A stretch of DNA of 64,000 nt from Achromobacter pestifer (GCF_902859625.1 NZ_CADIJX010000009.1:62001-126000), one strand, 5' to 3'. Positions 50,259-60,219 are shown, numbered from the stretch's first letter. The notes: generated from the sequence alone by a model not told the origin. Program-made: numbers and translations.

Positions 50259-51041
50259 CTAATACGTGCCCGGGTAGCCGCCGCCATCGATCAGGATGCT
50301 CTGCGCGGTCATGTAGCCGGCATGCGCGGAACAGAGATAGGCACACAACGCACCCAATTCTTCGGGTTGCCCGTAGCGCCCCGCCGGATTCGCCCGGCCG
50401 CGCTCGTCCCAGAGTTGATCGAACGTCTTTCCGCCCGACTGCTCCAGCATGCCCTGGATATGTCTGACCTGCGCATCCGTGGCGAAAGCGCCCGGCAGCA
50501 GGTTGTTGATGGTGACGTTGTGCCGCACCGTCTGACGCGCCAAACCGCCCACAAAACCGATCAACCCCGACCGCGCGCCATTGGACAAGCCCAGTTCGGC
50601 ATGCGGCGCCTTCACGCTGCGCGAGACGATATTCACGATGCGGCCGAAGCGGCGCTCGATCATGCCGTCAACCACGCGCCGGATCATGTCGATCGGCCCC
50701 AGCATCATCGCGTCCAGCGACGCGATCCAGTCCTCGCGCGTCCAGTCCCGGAAGTCGCCGGGCAAGGGGCCGTCGGCGTTGTTGATGAGGATGTCGGGAT
50801 GCGGGCAAGCCGCGATCGCCGCGTCCCGGCCTTGCACCTGGGTCAGATCGGCCGACACCCAGCCCACGCCGATGCCGGTTTCGTGGGAGATCTCGGCCGC
50901 GGCCTGCTCCAGCGTTTGCGGATTCCGGGCCGCGATCGTCACGGCCACCCCTTCGCGCGCCAATTGCAGTGCACACGCCCGACCCATGCCGCGGCTGCCG
51001 CCAAAGACCAATGCCGTTTTGCCGCTGATCCCCAGATCCAT
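50259..51041 (-). CDS. SDR-family protein lacking the usual Tyr-x-x-x-Lys active site
   Basis: This 260-residue Rossmann protein has the cofactor motif F-G-G-S-R-G-M-G at 13-20 and N-N-A-D at 87-90 instead of N-N-A-G. A Ser is in place at 140 (N-I-V-S-R-S). The expected Tyr-x-x-x-Lys is Ser-Asn-Gly-Ala-Arg at 153-157, inside G-L-S-N-G-A-R-S-G-L. The L-S-N-G-A-R form recurs in some FabG-like proteins, so it may be a distinct subfamily rather than a dead gene. It ends with I-D-G-G-G-Y, as normal SDRs do. GGGAGAATCAGGC precedes the ATG at 51041. It is divergent from the cupin gene at 51245. Confidence 0.85.
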   Translation of the reverse strand: MDLGISGKTALVFGGSRGMGRACALQLAREGVAVTIAARNPQTLEQAAAEISHETGIGVGWVSADLTQVQGRDAAIAACPHPDILINNADGPLPGDFRDWTREDWIASLDAMMLGPIDMIRRVVDGMIERRFGRIVNIVSRSVKAPHAELGLSNGARSGLIGFVGGLARQTVRHNVTINNLLPGAFATDAQVRHIQGMLEQSGGKTFDQLWDERGRANPAGRYGQPEELGALCAYLCSAHAGYMTAQSILIDGGGYPGTY

Positions 51042-51244
51042 GCCTGATTCTCCCGTTGCATGTTGCACCGCCCACTACGGGCCCCGACAGGCCCGATACG
51101 CCAAAGCAGGTCAGTATAGGAGCGCCCGTCAGCCCGGGAATGGAATTTTTTTCTAATCTACCGCCCCAAGCCCGCGAATTTGGCAAAGGCATTCCAGTGC
51201 AAATCCCTAACATGGATGCATGTCTTACCCTTGAGGCCTCACCC

Positions 51245-51781
51245 ATGTCTTCCGTCCAACTTGCTTTTGCCGACATGCGCGCATTGTGCGAATCGGTGCA
51301 GGTCGCCCAGATGAATGCGGCGCGCGGCCTCCTGCGCGATCTGGCATCCAGCGTCGCCAACGCCGGCGACATGCTCCAGGGCCTGCCCGATGAATTGCGC
51401 GCCGGCCGCGCCGACACCTATACCCGCCACATCGCCTACGCCGATCCACATGGCGCCTTCACGGTGGCCTACCTGATCTGGCGTCCCGGCCAATTCAGCC
51501 CTGTCCACGGCCACAAGACCTGGTGCACCTATCAAGTGTTGCAGGGCGAACTGACCGAAACGCACTATCGCTGGGCCCCGGAATCCTCGGCTGCCATCGC
51601 GTCCGGCGAGGTGATTCGCCGCCCCGGTGAAATCGTCACCGCGACGCAGGGCCTGCGCCAAATTCACCGGCTGGGCAACGCAGGGACGGAAGTCGCCGTG
51701 TCGCTGCACATCTACGGCGTGGACCAGGCGGACTTGTGCACGGGCGTCAATCACTTGATCGCCAACGTGGTGTCTCACTAG
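51245..51781 (+). CDS. Cysteine dioxygenase-like cupin protein
   Basis: This 178-residue cupin has H-G-H at 88-90 and a third His at 141 (R-Q-I-H-R-L), giving the 3-His iron site of thiol dioxygenases. Cys94 sits six residues after the first His, close to where mammalian CDO has its Cys-Tyr cross-link residue. The family oxidises cysteine or 3-mercaptopropionate to the sulfinate. An Arg corresponding to the cysteine-carboxylate ligand is possible in A-G-R-A-D-T-Y-T-R-H near 53-62. The start is taken at 51245; 51212 is an alternative. It ends at a strong terminator. Confidence 0.82.
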   Translation: MSSVQLAFADMRALCESVQVAQMNAARGLLRDLASSVANAGDMLQGLPDELRAGRADTYTRHIAYADPHGAFTVAYLIWRPGQFSPVHGHKTWCTYQVLQGELTETHYRWAPESSAAIASGEVIRRPGEIVTATQGLRQIHRLGNAGTEVAVSLHIYGVDQADLCTGVNHLIANVVSH

Positions 51782-51800
51782 ACATCAACGGAGCAAATGA

Positions 51801-51827
51801 AAAATGGGGCCCGCCGGGCCCCATTTT
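51801..51827. terminator. Bidirectional terminator between the cupin and ThDP-enzyme genes
   Basis: AAAATGGGGCCC (51801-51812) and GGGCCCCATTTT (51816-51827) form a perfect 12-bp stem over GCC, with T-rich sequence on the plus strand and A-rich sequence on the other side. It lies between two convergent stop codons (51781 and 51852), so it serves both. Confidence 0.9.
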
Positions 51828-51851
51828 CTTTCCTGAACCAGCAAGCCGGGC

Positions 51852-53546
51852 TTAACCCATCCACTGGCTGACCGGCGCCGCCGCATCCTGCAAGGGCTGC
51901 GCCACCACGTCGATCAGCGCCGGGCCGTCATGCTCCATGGCGGCCTTGATGGCCGCATCCAGCTTGGACGGATCTTCCACGCGCCAGGCCTTCACGCCAT
52001 AGGCTTCCGCGATGCGGGCATGGTCGGTGCGGTTGAAGTCCACGCTGTAATAGCGCTCGTCGTAGCCCGCCTTCTGGCTGGCCTTGATCCAACCATAGAC
52101 CGAATTGGAAAACACGATCATCAACAGCGGCGCCTTGTGGCGCACGATGGTTTCCAGTTCACCCACCGTGAAGCCAAAGCTGCCGTCGCCCATCACCGAC
52201 ACGCACTTGGATTGCGGCCGACCGACCCACGCACCCAGCGCGGCCGACATCGAAAAGCCCAGTGCGCCGTGTGCGCGGTTGGTGATGAAATGCCGGCCAG
52301 GGCGCGACACATCGTAATAGGCCGAAAAGTACGGGCAAGGCGTGCCGGGATCGGCGCACACGATCGCGTCATCGGGCAGCAAGCGGTTCAACGACTGCAC
52401 CACGCGCTCGGGGCGAATCGGTGCGTCCAGGCTGTTGGCCAGGGGTTCCAGTTGCGCCAGACGCGCGGCCTTGGCGCGGCCAGCCAGCACCGCGCCATCG
52501 ACCGCCTCCGAATTCCGATGCGCCAGGCGAGCCTGCACCTCGGCACCCAAGGCCTCCAGCGCCAGCTTGGCGTCGCCCACCATGCCGACTTCGGTCAGAT
52601 AGTTGGCGCCGATCACCATCGGATCGATATCAATGTGCAGAATGGGCACATCACGGTTCGGGAAGCGCCAGTGCTCGGTCGACGTCGACCCGGCGCGGCA
52701 GCCCACGAACAGCACCACGTCGGCCGCGGCCACCACATCTCGCGTCGCCATCACGCCGCCATTGGACCCGACCACGCCGGCATTCAGCGGATGCGTGTCC
52801 GCCAAGCTGCCCTGCCCGCTGACCGTCACGCATACCGCCGACTTCAGCGTTTCCGCCAGTGCTTGCAAGGCGCCGCTAGCCCCTGCGATGACCACGCCGC
52901 CGCCGCAGATGATGACCGGGGCGCGAGCGCCGATCAAGCGCTGCGCGGCACGCGCCACATCGGCCGGATCCGGCGCAAAACGCATGGACGGGAATTGACC
53001 GTGCTCGGGTTGCGCCCAGATATCGGTCGCGTCCACTTGCTGCTTCATCACGTCATAGGGAAAGCACAGGTGCGCCGAGCCGGGCTTGCCCGTGGTCATG
53101 GCGCGGAACGCCGCGCGCACCATGCCGGGGATCTGGTCCGCGCGGTCGATCGTGCGATTCCACTTGGTCAGCGGGCGGTACAGCGCTTCCTGATCCAGTT
53201 CGGTCAACGGGTACTTGCCGCGCGAACCCACCGCCACATCGGAGGTGATGCCCAACACGGGAATGGACGACTCATTGGCCTCGACCAGACCGGGCAGCAG
53301 ATACGTCGCGCCGCCACCGCTGGGGCCCTCGCACACGCCCACCTTGCCGGTCACGCGGGCATAGGCATCCGCCATGTAGCCCGCGCTGCGTTCGTCGCGC
53401 GTCAGGATGTGTTGCATGCCGTGATCCAGGCGATACAGCGCATCGTAGAACGGCAAGCTGGTGTCGCCGCACAGGCCAAAAATATGTTTGACGCCGTTGT
53501 GTTGCAGCATCCGCACCATGGCTTCGGCGCCGGTCAGGTTTTCCAT
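51852..53546 (-). CDS. ThDP-dependent enzyme of the acetolactate synthase-like family
   Basis: The protein has 564 residues in three domains. The PYR domain holds the activating Glu in T-R-D-E-R-S-A-G-Y-M-A-D-A-Y near 49-62. The central domain contains V-I-I-C-G-G-G-V-V near 208-216. The PP domain carries the ThDP/Mg motif M-G-D-G-S-F-G-F-T through I-V-F-S-N-S-V-Y-G-W near 440-475. It is close to AHAS, sulfoacetaldehyde acetyltransferase and oxalyl-CoA decarboxylase relatives, with no regulatory subunit gene beside it, so a catabolic role is likely. The ATG at 53546 follows GGAGATGAT. It is downstream of a Bug receptor gene and a GntR regulator, which probably link it to a 2-oxo-acid or sulfonate-type substrate. 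Confidence 0.85.
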   Translation of the reverse strand: MENLTGAEAMVRMLQHNGVKHIFGLCGDTSLPFYDALYRLDHGMQHILTRDERSAGYMADAYARVTGKVGVCEGPSGGGATYLLPGLVEANESSIPVLGITSDVAVGSRGKYPLTELDQEALYRPLTKWNRTIDRADQIPGMVRAAFRAMTTGKPGSAHLCFPYDVMKQQVDATDIWAQPEHGQFPSMRFAPDPADVARAAQRLIGARAPVIICGGGVVIAGASGALQALAETLKSAVCVTVSGQGSLADTHPLNAGVVGSNGGVMATRDVVAAADVVLFVGCRAGSTSTEHWRFPNRDVPILHIDIDPMVIGANYLTEVGMVGDAKLALEALGAEVQARLAHRNSEAVDGAVLAGRAKAARLAQLEPLANSLDAPIRPERVVQSLNRLLPDDAIVCADPGTPCPYFSAYYDVSRPGRHFITNRAHGALGFSMSAALGAWVGRPQSKCVSVMGDGSFGFTVGELETIVRHKAPLLMIVFSNSVYGWIKASQKAGYDERYYSVDFNRTDHARIAEAYGVKAWRVEDPSKLDAAIKAAMEHDGPALIDVVAQPLQDAAAPVSQWMG

Positions 53547-53607
53547 ATCATCTCCACGTATATCGTGGACGGGACCGGGCGGCACGCCACCCGGCCGTCC
53601 GCCACAC

Positions 53608-54594
53608 TTAGTTGTCCAGATTGATGTTGCTGCTCTTGATGAAAGCGCTCCAGCGGTCGTATTCCGACTTCACGTATGCATCCAGCGCAGGGCCGTCGGA
53701 CGCCACGATCTCGAAGCCCGCCTCGGTGACTTTCTTCTTGATTTCAGGATCGGCCAGTACGGCCTTGAAGTCCGCGGTCAGCTTCTTCACCGTCGCTTCG
53801 GGCGTCCCCTTCGGCGCGAACATGCCGCTCCACGAATAGGCAACGAAGCCCGGAAAGCCCGACTCGGCCACCGTTGGCACATTCGGCAATTCCGGCAGGC
53901 GCTTTTCGCCGGCCACGGCCAAGGGCTTGATCTTGCCGGCCTGGATCTGTCCGCGCAGCGCCGCAAAACTCAGCCACGTCATGTTGGCCTGCCCGCCCAC
54001 CACCGCCTGAATGGCAGGCCCGCCGCCGCCATACGGCACATGCAGCAAGTCCACCTTCGACAGGCGCTTGAGCTCTTCGGGCGCCAGATGATTCAGCGAC
54101 CCAACGCCCGTGGACGCATAGTTGAATTTGTTCGGCGCTTCCTTGGCGGCGGCCGCCAAAAACGCCTTCAAGTTATCCCCAGGCACGTTGGGATTTGCGC
54201 CGATCACCAGCGGAAACCGCACGGTCTGGGAAATCGCCACGAAGTCCTTGAAGGTGTCATAAGGCAGCTTGGGCTTCACGGCGGGATTGATGCCATGGTT
54301 GTCAAAGCTGACCAACAACGTGTTGCCATCAGGCTCGGCACGAGCCACAAAGGCCGTCGCAATCTGGCTGGCCGCTCCCGGACGGTTTTCCACCACAACG
54401 GCCCGGCCGCCCAATTGCTGCGACAGGCGTGGTTGCAGGATGCGAGCCAGGATGTCGGTGCTGCCACCCGGCGGATAGGGCACCACCAGGATCAGTGGCC
54501 GTTCCTCGGCAACGGCGGGCGCGGCGATCATGGCGCCCCCCGCCGCGGCCGTCGCGCATAGCGCCGCGAATACCCGCTTCATCGTGTGAGTCAT
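53608..54594 (-). CDS. Tripartite tricarboxylate transporter (Bug/TctC) substrate-binding protein
   Basis: This 328-residue periplasmic receptor has a signal peptide of about 28 residues (ending A-P-A-V-A-E). The Bug motifs V-V-P-Y-P-P-G-G-S-T-D-I-L-A-R near 38-52, V-V-E-N-R-P-G-A near 66-73 and H-V-P-Y-G-G-G-G-P-A near 166-175 are present. These proteins bind carboxylates. No tctA/tctB permease genes are near, so it is an orphan receptor, as is common in Bordetella and relatives. Its start overlaps the GntR stop by four bases (ATGA). Confidence 0.92.
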   Translation of the reverse strand: MTHTMKRVFAALCATAAAGGAMIAAPAVAEERPLILVVPYPPGGSTDILARILQPRLSQQLGGRAVVVENRPGAASQIATAFVARAEPDGNTLLVSFDNHGINPAVKPKLPYDTFKDFVAISQTVRFPLVIGANPNVPGDNLKAFLAAAAKEAPNKFNYASTGVGSLNHLAPEELKRLSKVDLLHVPYGGGGPAIQAVVGGQANMTWLSFAALRGQIQAGKIKPLAVAGEKRLPELPNVPTVAESGFPGFVAYSWSGMFAPKGTPEATVKKLTADFKAVLADPEIKKKVTEAGFEIVASDGPALDAYVKSEYDRWSAFIKSSNINLDN

Positions 54595-55346
54595 TGTTTT
54601 TCCCCTGCTGTCGTAGTGTTGGCCGGCGCTGCCAAGACGGGTTCGGCCTGGTCCCGCATGTAAATCGTTGAAAAGCCTGTCCGTATCACGTCGGTGATCT
54701 GATCCAGTCGGCGACCGATGTGCGCGGTCATCAATCCGGGCAAGGCGTCGACATCGCGCTGTTCCAGCGCCTGCACAATGCGCAAATGCTCGCCCTGGGT
54801 ATGGCTGCGTCGGCCCTGCTGCATGTCGATCCAGCGGACGAAATGGATACGTGCATTGACGCTCTCAAGTGCGCGCACGAACTCCTCATTGCGCGACAAG
54901 CGGGCCAGGCGCACATGGAACGCTTCATCCAGATCCAGCAGGCGCGTCGCATCGGCGTCTTCGGGCACGTCGCGGGAATGCTCGACGAATTGGCGCAACC
55001 CGGCCAGCTCTTCGTCGCTTGCACGCTCGCAGGCGGCGCGCACGATCCCGGCCTCCAACACCGCGCGATACTCATACAAGCTGTGGATTTGCTTGGCGTC
55101 CAGTAATCGGGCTATGAAGCCCCGGTTGACCGAGCGAGTCAGAAAGCCTTCCACCATCAGTTGGTTGAGCACTTCGCGCAACGGGGTGCGGCTGACATTC
55201 AGGCGCCGCGCCAGTTCGACTTCGTTGATGCGTTCGCCCGGTTTGAAATCAAAGCGCACCGCCATCGCCTTGACTGCCCCATACAGCTCGGCCTGCCCGG
55301 CGGACGTACGGGAGGCAGGTCGGATGGCTGAAGAAGTTTGCGTCAT
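54591..55346 (-). CDS. GntR-family regulator (FadR/FCD subfamily)
   Basis: The protein has 251 residues. The N-terminal GntR winged helix carries G-E-R-I-N-E-V-E-L-A-R-R-L-N-V-S-R-T-P-L-R-E in parts at about 37-58. The C-terminal FCD all-helical ligand domain contains the metal-binding residues of D-L-D-E-A-F-H near 138-144 and further histidines. It heads a three-gene operon with the Bug receptor and ThDP enzyme, coupled through an ATGA overlap. Repeated AAGTGCATAC sequences upstream are the likely operator. The ligand is probably the carboxylate that the operon uses. Confidence 0.9.
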   Translation of the reverse strand: MTQTSSAIRPASRTSAGQAELYGAVKAMAVRFDFKPGERINEVELARRLNVSRTPLREVLNQLMVEGFLTRSVNRGFIARLLDAKQIHSLYEYRAVLEAGIVRAACERASDEELAGLRQFVEHSRDVPEDADATRLLDLDEAFHVRLARLSRNEEFVRALESVNARIHFVRWIDMQQGRRSHTQGEHLRIVQALEQRDVDALPGLMTAHIGRRLDQITDVIRTGFSTIYMRDQAEPVLAAPANTTTAGEKQ

Positions 55347-55382
55347 GCCGGGTCTGAAACGGAGGAGTTTTCCTACGGGATG

Positions 55383-55404
55383 AAGTGCATACTAAAGTGC
55401 ATAC
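55383..55404. promoter_or_regulatory. Direct repeat/operator upstream of the gntR operon
   Basis: AAGTGCATAC occurs twice, at 55383-55392 and 55395-55404, separated by two bases, 37 bases upstream of the GntR start. The GTATGCAC elements resemble FCD-type GntR operators built on GTAT/ATAC half-sites. Confidence 0.55.
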
Positions 55405-55542
55405 ACTTTGATCGGCAACTCGGGTTTGCCCGGACGCACGAAGGCGAATGCGCACGCAGCGGCGCGCGCAAACTCGGAAAAAGGGGGGCCAGAAGACTCA
55501 AGCGAGCCGGCGTTGATGCCGGGTCAGGCCCATGGCCTGGAA

Positions 55543-56262
55543 TTACAGGCCGGTATCCAGCGTGTAATGTGCGCCGTCGCGGTTTTCCAGCGTCAGCGTG
55601 GTCAGCACGGGCGTCGTGGCGGCAGGATCTTGCTGCACGTGGATGCGCAAATTGGCCAGCGGCACATCAAAGCCGCCGCTTGCGGCTTCAACGCCAACGT
55701 CTGCCACCTGCGCCAGACGCTCGGCCACCGCGCGGGCATCGGCTGCGCGAGCGTCGATGCGCAACAAGCTGCGGGCGCCGTTGGGGTGCGCCATCAAGTC
55801 GGGCGACCAGACACACTCGGGCGTCAGATGGCGGCAGAAATACATGCGGATGCCGGGCAAGGGCTGCTCGGCAAAACGCACGGTGTGGAAACGGGCCTGG
55901 ACTTCCTGGCCGTCCAGCATGGCGGGACGGGTCAGCTCTTGCACGGGATTCACGGCGAACCCCGCTGCCTTCAACCGTTCATAGGTCGCGTCGGCGTCAT
56001 AGGTGCGAAACACCAGCGCTTCCAGCCCGAACGGGGAATCGGCAATTTCCTTACGGGCGGGCGGCGCACCCGGCGGCCAGCCCAGCAATTCGACATAGGT
56101 GCCTTCCAGCACGATCAGCCGATTGCACGACCCCAAGTTATGCACCGCTTTGTCGCTCAGGTGAAAACCCTGGCGTTCAAAATGCGGCGCCAGCGCATCC
56201 AGCCGGTCGCGCACCATGACGACGGCATGGTCGAATTCGGTGCGGCCGACGGAATGCAGCAT
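55543..56262 (-). CDS. VOC-superfamily (glyoxalase-like) protein
   Basis: This 239-residue protein has two VOC modules. The first is F-D-H-A-V-V-M-V-R-D near 10-19, with C-N-R-L-I-V-L-E-G-T-Y-V-E-L-L-G near 46-61. The second, shorter module has its H-I/V-strands near 165-230. The pattern fits the Glyoxalase_3-like group, dioxygenase- or lyase-like proteins of unknown substrate. It begins 15 bases after the secA stop on the same strand and may be read through from secA, although I see no functional link. Confidence 0.8.
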   Translation of the reverse strand: MLHSVGRTEFDHAVVMVRDRLDALAPHFERQGFHLSDKAVHNLGSCNRLIVLEGTYVELLGWPPGAPPARKEIADSPFGLEALVFRTYDADATYERLKAAGFAVNPVQELTRPAMLDGQEVQARFHTVRFAEQPLPGIRMYFCRHLTPECVWSPDLMAHPNGARSLLRIDARAADARAVAERLAQVADVGVEAASGGFDVPLANLRIHVQQDPAATTPVLTTLTLENRDGAHYTLDTGL

Positions 56263-56277
56263 GGCGTTAGTCCCTGG

Positions 56278-59013
56278 TCAGACGAGCTTGCCGTGGCACT
56301 GCTTGTACTTCTTGCCACTGCCGCACGGGCACGGGTCGTTGCGGCCAACCTTCGGCAACGCATTACGCACCGGCTGCGCGCCCTCTTCCGATTCCGACTG
56401 GGCAAGCGCTTCGTCGTAGTCGGAGTGGTGATACTGCACGTTCTGCACATGCGGCTGGGCGGCTTCGGCTTCGGCCTGTTCGACCTGCTCGGACGACTGC
56501 ACGCGCACCGTCATCAACACGCGAACAACGTCGTCGCGAATGCGGTCCAACATGCCCGAGAACAGCTCAAAGGCTTCGCGCTTGTATTCCTGCTTCGGGT
56601 TCTTCTGCGCATAGCCGCGCAAATGAATGCCCTGACGCAGGTAATCCAGCGACGACAAGTGCTCACGCCAGTGCGTATCGATCGCCTGCAACATGATCGA
56701 ACGCTCGAACTGCGCCCACGATTCCGTACCCACTTGGTCGACCTTGGCCTGGTAGGCATCACGGGCGGCAGTCACCACACGTTCGCGCAGGTCTTCGTCG
56801 GTCAGGTTGGGTTCTTTTTCCAGCATCTCGGTCAACGGAAGATGCAGGTGCCAGTCGGCTTCCAGCGCCTTCTGCAACGCCGGCACGTCCCATTGCTCTT
56901 CCACCGACTCGGGCGGGATGTAGGTATTGAACAGCTCGACCACGGCAGCGTCACGCAGGTTATGCACCGTAGCGCCCACGCTGGCAGCTTCCAGCACGTC
57001 ATTGCGCTGCGAATACAGCACCTTGCGCTGGTCGTTGGCCACGTCATCGTATTCCAGCAATTGCTTGCGAATATCGAAGTTGCGTCCTTCCACCTTGCGC
57101 TGCGCGGTTTCGATCGAACGGGTCACCATGCCCGCCTCGATGGGCTCGCCCTCGGGCAGCTTCAGGCGTTCCATGATGGCGCGCACGCGGTCGCCCGCGA
57201 AGATGCGCATCAGCGAGTCTTCCAGCGACAGGTAGAAACGGGAGGAACCCGGGTCACCCTGGCGGCCGGCGCGGCCACGCAGCTGGTTATCGATACGGCG
57301 GGATTCGTGGCGCTCGGTGCCGATGATGCGCAGGCCGCCAGCGGCCTTGACCTGCTCGTTCAGCGGCTTCCAATCAGCGCGCACTTTGTCGATGCGCGCC
57401 GTCTTTTCGGCTTCCGACAGCGACTCGTCGGCACGGATCAGATCCACCTGCTTGTCGACGCTACCGCCCAGCACGATGTCGGTACCGCGGCCCGCCATGT
57501 TGGTGGCAATGGTGATGTGGCCCGGCTTGCCGGCTTCGGCAACGATCTCGGCTTCGCGAGCATGCTGCTTGGCGTTCAGCACTTCGTGCGGCAGCTTGGC
57601 CTTCTTCAAAAGACCCGACAGCAGCTCGGAATTCTCGATGCTGGTGGTGCCCACCAGCACAGGCTGGCCACGTTCGTGGCAATCACGGATGTCTTCCAGG
57701 ATCGCGTTGTACTTTTCCGGATCGGTCTTGAAGACCTGATCGTTCTGGTCCTTGCGGATCATGGGCTTGTTGGTCGGGATGATGACCGTTTCAAGCCCGT
57801 AGATTTCCTGGAATTCGTAGGCTTCCGTATCGGCCGTGCCGGTCATGCCGGACAGCTTTTCGTACATGCGGAAGTAATTCTGGAACGTGATGGAAGCCAG
57901 CGTCTGGTTTTCGTGCTGAATCTTCACGCCTTCCTTGGCTTCGACGGCCTGGTGCAGGCCATCGGACCAACGACGGCCGACCATCAGGCGACCCGTGAAT
58001 TCATCAACGATCACCACCTCGCCGTCTTGCACGACGTATTGCTGGTCGCGGAAGAACAGGTTGTTGGCGCGCAGAGCCACCATCAGGTGATGCATCAGCG
58101 CGATATGGCGGGGGTCATACAGCGATTCGCCTTCCGGCAGGATGCCCAGGCGGGCCAGGATCGCCTCGGCATTTTCATGCCCGGCTTCCGACAGGTAGAC
58201 CTGCTGGCTCTTTTCGTCGACCCAGTAGTCGCCTTCGGGTTCCGGTTCCTGCGGCTTCGGCTCGCTGGCCATGCGCTTGAGCAGCGGCGGCACCGCGTTC
58301 ATGCGGATGTAGAGCTCGGTGTGGTCTTCGGCCTGGCCGGAGATGATCAGCGGCGTGCGGGCCTCGTCGATCAGGATCGAGTCCACTTCGTCGACGATCG
58401 CGTAGAACAGCACGCGCTGGCGGCGGTCCTCAACACGGAATTCCATGTTGTCGCGCAGATAGTCGAAGCCGAATTCGTTGTTGGTGCCGTACGTGATGTC
58501 GGCGGCGTAAGCGGCCTTCTTCTCGTCGTTGGGCTGCTGCGGCACCACCACGCCCGTGGTCATGCCCAGGAAGTGGTACAGGCGCCCCATCCATTCCGCG
58601 TCGCGGCGGGCCAAATAGTCGTTCACCGTCACGACGTGCACGCCCTTGCCGGCGACCGCGTTCAGGTAGACGGGCAAGGTGGCCATCAGCGTCTTGCCTT
58701 CCCCCGTGCGCATTTCGGCGATCTTGCCGCTATGCAGCGCAATGCCGCCCAGCAACTGAGAGTCGAAGTGGCGCATGCCGAACACCCGCTTGCCCGCTTC
58801 GCGCACCACGGCAAAGGCCTCGGGCAGCAGATCGTCCAGCGTCGTGCCCTGGGCGTATCGGGATCGGAATTCGTCGGTCTTGGCCGCCAGCTCCGCATCG
58901 GAAAGCGCGGAAATCTTGGGCTCCTGCCCATTGATCTGGGTTACCAGCTTGCGATACTGCTTAAGCAGCCGGTCATTGCGGCTACCTATGAGTTTTTTGA
59001 GCAGAGAAACCAT
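56278..59013 (-). CDS. secA: Preprotein translocase ATPase SecA
   Basis: This 911-residue motor drives Sec-dependent export. Motor motifs include M-R-T-G-E-G-K-T near 103-110 (Walker A) and [15 protein letters not shown] near 209-223. A-G-R-G-T-D-I-V-L and [13 protein letters not shown] mark the second helicase domain. The C-terminus carries the SEC-C zinc motif [13 protein letters not shown] (about 894-906) that binds SecB and phospholipids. The ATG at 59013 gives the conventional M-V-S-L-L-K-K-L start; a frame upstream adds eight residues. Confidence 0.97.
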   Translation of the reverse strand: MVSLLKKLIGSRNDRLLKQYRKLVTQINGQEPKISALSDAELAAKTDEFRSRYAQGTTLDDLLPEAFAVVREAGKRVFGMRHFDSQLLGGIALHSGKIAEMRTGEGKTLMATLPVYLNAVAGKGVHVVTVNDYLARRDAEWMGRLYHFLGMTTGVVVPQQPNDEKKAAYAADITYGTNNEFGFDYLRDNMEFRVEDRRQRVLFYAIVDEVDSILIDEARTPLIISGQAEDHTELYIRMNAVPPLLKRMASEPKPQEPEPEGDYWVDEKSQQVYLSEAGHENAEAILARLGILPEGESLYDPRHIALMHHLMVALRANNLFFRDQQYVVQDGEVVIVDEFTGRLMVGRRWSDGLHQAVEAKEGVKIQHENQTLASITFQNYFRMYEKLSGMTGTADTEAYEFQEIYGLETVIIPTNKPMIRKDQNDQVFKTDPEKYNAILEDIRDCHERGQPVLVGTTSIENSELLSGLLKKAKLPHEVLNAKQHAREAEIVAEAGKPGHITIATNMAGRGTDIVLGGSVDKQVDLIRADESLSEAEKTARIDKVRADWKPLNEQVKAAGGLRIIGTERHESRRIDNQLRGRAGRQGDPGSSRFYLSLEDSLMRIFAGDRVRAIMERLKLPEGEPIEAGMVTRSIETAQRKVEGRNFDIRKQLLEYDDVANDQRKVLYSQRNDVLEAASVGATVHNLRDAAVVELFNTYIPPESVEEQWDVPALQKALEADWHLHLPLTEMLEKEPNLTDEDLRERVVTAARDAYQAKVDQVGTESWAQFERSIMLQAIDTHWREHLSSLDYLRQGIHLRGYAQKNPKQEYKREAFELFSGMLDRIRDDVVRVLMTVRVQSSEQVEQAEAEAAQPHVQNVQYHHSDYDEALAQSESEEGAQPVRNALPKVGRNDPCPCGSGKKYKQCHGKLV

Positions 59014-59189
59014 GCGTATGTCGGCCGCACGTGCCACGCCGCGCCTGCAAAGGGCCAGGGCAGCGTCACCCGTGACTTTGATGTTATTGGTTGAGCGGGG
59101 GTCCGCTGGGAAACGAACCAGTTTAACGCACCTGGAGCGTAATAGCCTGGATCTATGGCCAGGGTGCTGATGTTGTCCTGTTGGACCGG

Positions 59190-60191
59190 TCAGCGCGCCG
59201 CAGGTTCAGTGGCCGCGGCCTGAGCCACGGCAGGCGGCGCATGTTGCTGCGAACCCAGGAACAATCTGGGGTCCAGCGGCTGTCCGGCAAGGCGGACTTC
59301 AAAGTGCAGATGCGGGCCGGTGGAGCGGCCCGAACTGCCCACGCGGGCCACTTGCTGGCCGCGGTCAACCAGTTGCCCCTGCTTGACCATCAAGGACGAA
59401 GCGTGGGCGTAACGGGTGATGAGGCCATCGCCATGATCGATTTCGACCATGTTGCCGTAGCCCGGTTGGAACTTGGCTTCCAGCACCACTCCGCCCGAGG
59501 CCGCCAGAATCGGCGTGCCCGGCGGCGCGGCAAAGTCCAGCCCTTCGTGCATCGCCGTGCGCCCCGTCACGGGGTTGCGGCGCCAGCCGTAGGACGAACT
59601 CAGATAGGGATAATCAGTGATCGGCATGGCGGTCGGCATGCGCGCCTGGTCTGCCGAACGCTTGGTCAGCGCGGCATCCAGCAATTTCAGATTGTCCGAT
59701 TGCTGCGCCAAGCGCGCCTGGATTTCATCCAGTTGACGGCCCAACGCCTCGGCCGAAGCCGCGCTGGGCGGCGGATGGTCGGTGAACAAGTCATCCATGA
59801 CCTGGGTGGCTTCGGGCTGGATCAATGCCTCAGGCTGCGCCACCGCCAACTGCTTGGCCAGCTCGGGGTCGGTGTAAGCCACGCCGGCCACTTTGGCCAC
59901 GCGCTGCCCCAAACCGTCGATACTGACCAGCTTGGCTTGCAGGGCGCCCACCTTGGCGGCCAGCAAATTCATGTTCCCGCGCAGGAAGTCGGTATCGCGA
60001 CCCGGTTGTCCCGCCAGCGGCCAGCCCACGGTTTGCACGGTGGGCAGTATGGGAGTGAGGTATCGTTGTAGTGCGGCGCCAAAGATGGCTGCCGTCACGA
60101 GCGCGCCCCCAAGAAACAACGCGAGTCGCGCGCCTCCCAGGGTGAAATGCCCGTCCCGCCCGTCGCGGGCGTGCATAATCACGATTTTCAA
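59190..60191 (-). CDS. M23-family metallopeptidase, membrane-anchored
   Basis: The protein has 333 residues. One N-terminal membrane helix (about 20-45) is followed by a coiled coil (about 68-175), then a LytM/M23 domain at about 205-300. The zinc and catalytic motifs are present: M-H-E-G-L-D-F-A (HxxxD) near 214-221 and G-P-H-L-H-F-E-V (HxH) near 290-297. It may cut peptidoglycan cross-links or act as an amidase activator. Placement between lpxC and secA near the division cluster fits an envelope-growth role. It is divergent from dciA, 28 bases apart. Confidence 0.92.
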   Translation of the reverse strand: MKIVIMHARDGRDGHFTLGGARLALFLGGALVTAAIFGAALQRYLTPILPTVQTVGWPLAGQPGRDTDFLRGNMNLLAAKVGALQAKLVSIDGLGQRVAKVAGVAYTDPELAKQLAVAQPEALIQPEATQVMDDLFTDHPPPSAASAEALGRQLDEIQARLAQQSDNLKLLDAALTKRSADQARMPTAMPITDYPYLSSSYGWRRNPVTGRTAMHEGLDFAAPPGTPILAASGGVVLEAKFQPGYGNMVEIDHGDGLITRYAHASSLMVKQGQLVDRGQQVARVGSSGRSTGPHLHFEVRLAGQPLDPRLFLGSQQHAPPAVAQAAATEPAAR

Positions 60192-60219
60192 GGTTGCTTC
60201 CTAATTCTTTAGAGCCGGG

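Noticed and set aside
51930-53624. A 564-codon open frame on the plus strand
   Set aside because: It is the antisense shadow of the ThDP-enzyme gene, whose motifs are all in place on the minus strand.
55408-59094. A 1228-codon open frame on the plus strand
   Set aside because: It is antisense to the minus-strand VOC and secA genes, has His/Gln/Arg-rich composition typical of antisense reading of GC-rich genes, and shows no domain.
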